Positions 6,235 through 6,609 of a stretch of DNA of 6,609 nt are shown here, piece after piece. How positions within the stretch are numbered: position 1 is the first letter of the stretch; each line of letters opens with the position of its first letter. Origin of the DNA: Clostridia bacterium. GTDB taxonomy: Bacteria; Bacillota; Sulfobacillia; SLMV01. A model generated the notes under the pieces. The model searched no databases. It was not told the DNA's origin and saw only the letters and a list, made by a program, of their open reading frames with translations. The position numbers were made by a program, and so were the translations under genes. Location: contig PWGR01000315.1 in the NCBI GenBank assembly GCA_003554565.1, positions 1 to 6,609 of the forward strand, read 5' to 3'.

Positions 6235-6299
6235 ACCAAAATCGAGCATTTGGTCTCCCGCTGGGCAGGGGACCAATATGCGGTCACCGAGGGATCGGT
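6235..6299. repeat. Three adjacent hairpins, two of them mutually exclusive
   Basis: ACCAAA (6235-6240) can pair with TTTGGT (6249-6254). The latter overlaps TTGGTCTCC (6250-6258), which pairs with GGGGACCAA (6268-6276) in a 9-bp stem with one T-G wobble. A third hairpin, ACCGA-GGGA-TCGGT (6286-6299), has a GNRA-type loop when read on the plus strand. The overlap of the first two resembles a switching RNA, but no T-run follows and no gene is seen nearby. Confidence 0.35.
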
Positions 6300-6487
6300 A
6301 GTCATTCCCTGAAGATGCACTCAACCGAAGATACGACATTCAACTGTCGATCGGCATGGTCGTCCTGGTTCTGTATGCGCATTCCTCCTACAATGTTATC
6401 CTCGACATCCTACCGATAGAAACATCGTCTTCCTCGGGCTCTCACAGATTCCTCCCAAAAGCAGCGGAAGATCGAAGGGGGACCTCC

Positions 6488-6561
6488 GGGGGATTTTCCC
6501 CGTCCCTGCAGAAACTGTGCGAAGGGAGGGTTTCCCGCCGGCGGGAGTCCGGACCTTCCCT
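6488..6561. repeat. Cluster of GC-rich inverted repeats near the right edge
   Basis: GGGGA-TTT-TCCCC (6489-6501) forms a 5-bp hairpin. AGGGAGGG (6523-6530) pairs with CCTTCCCT (6554-6561) with one G-T wobble, enclosing the perfect palindromes CCCGCCGGCGGG (6534-6545) and GTCCGGAC (6547-6554). The cluster ends about 45 bases before the ATG at the window edge, so it could be a structured leader, a terminator from upstream, or a small RNA. Confidence 0.4.
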
Positions 6562-6609
6562 GCCGTGCGATATGAACCGAAACAGCCTGTGGAAAGGATG
6601 AAAGATATG

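Larger units (their letters stand above)
5946..6609. other. Region without a supportable gene
   Basis: About 660 bases at the right end carry no open frame with both a ribosome site and recognisable protein character. The longest frames are 5988-6230 (plus, 80 codons), 6320-6087 (minus, 77 codons, GTG start) and 6356-6601 (plus, 81 codons). They lack good ribosome sites, and protein-like runs jump between frames, as in decayed coding DNA. Several inverted repeats occur (listed separately). The window ends in ATG (6607-6609), eight bases after AAAGGA, so a plus-strand gene may begin exactly at the edge. Confidence 0.5.

Noticed and set aside
6385..6400. Strong AGGAGG on the minus strand near an ATG
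   Set aside because: The ATG follows the site by only one base and the frame ends after about 30 codons, so it is not a credible gene.
6470..6570. FMN riboswitch or T-box suggested by short G-rich and GCCGGCGG-like strings
   Set aside because: The conserved cores of these classes are not present in the right order; only general GC-rich pairing is seen.

Overview
The window looks like a piece of the chromosome of an anaerobic bacterium, most likely a Firmicute of moderately high G+C. The signs are purine-rich Shine-Dalgarno sites close to AGGAGG in front of most genes, GTG starts beside ATG, a clostridial-type rubredoxin, and an ABC efflux operon of the YknXYZ/MacAB type. The taxonomic call is an inference, because no rRNA or other marker gene is present.

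Layout from left to right. Positions 1-2747 hold three minus-strand genes that form one operon, in transcription order: an ABC ATPase (2747-2052), a membrane-anchored efflux adaptor (2013-436), and a MacB-like permease that overlaps the adaptor by four bases and runs off the left edge (439-1). Together they should form a MacAB/YknXYZ-like tripartite ABC exporter with a cytoplasmic ATPase, a FtsX/MacB-type permease and an extracytoplasmic adaptor. The adaptor is unusual because it appears to contain two successive lipoyl/barrel modules. A 318-base spacer with a terminator-like hairpin separates the operon from a minus-strand gene for an exported SIMPL-domain (DUF541) protein (3788-3066).

A 275-base divergent intergenic region, with a G-rich tract that could form a quadruplex, separates the SIMPL gene from a plus-strand M28-family zinc aminopeptidase (4064-5440) whose metal-binding residues all appear to be present. 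The peptidase converges on a short minus-strand rubredoxin gene (5703-5542), and a strong GC-rich hairpin between the two stop codons may serve both genes. Rubredoxin has a plausible promoter about 200 bases upstream, with a perfect 16-base inverted repeat lying on its -10 element, suggesting repressor or activator control.

The last ~660 bases (5946-6609) contain no gene I can support. They hold several inverted repeats and short open frames that may be decayed coding sequence, and they may end at the start of a plus-strand gene outside the window. I see no tRNA, rRNA, CRISPR array, insertion sequence or defence system. Apart from the duplicated adaptor, the rubredoxin operator and the structured right end, the region looks like ordinary chromosomal housekeeping and transport.
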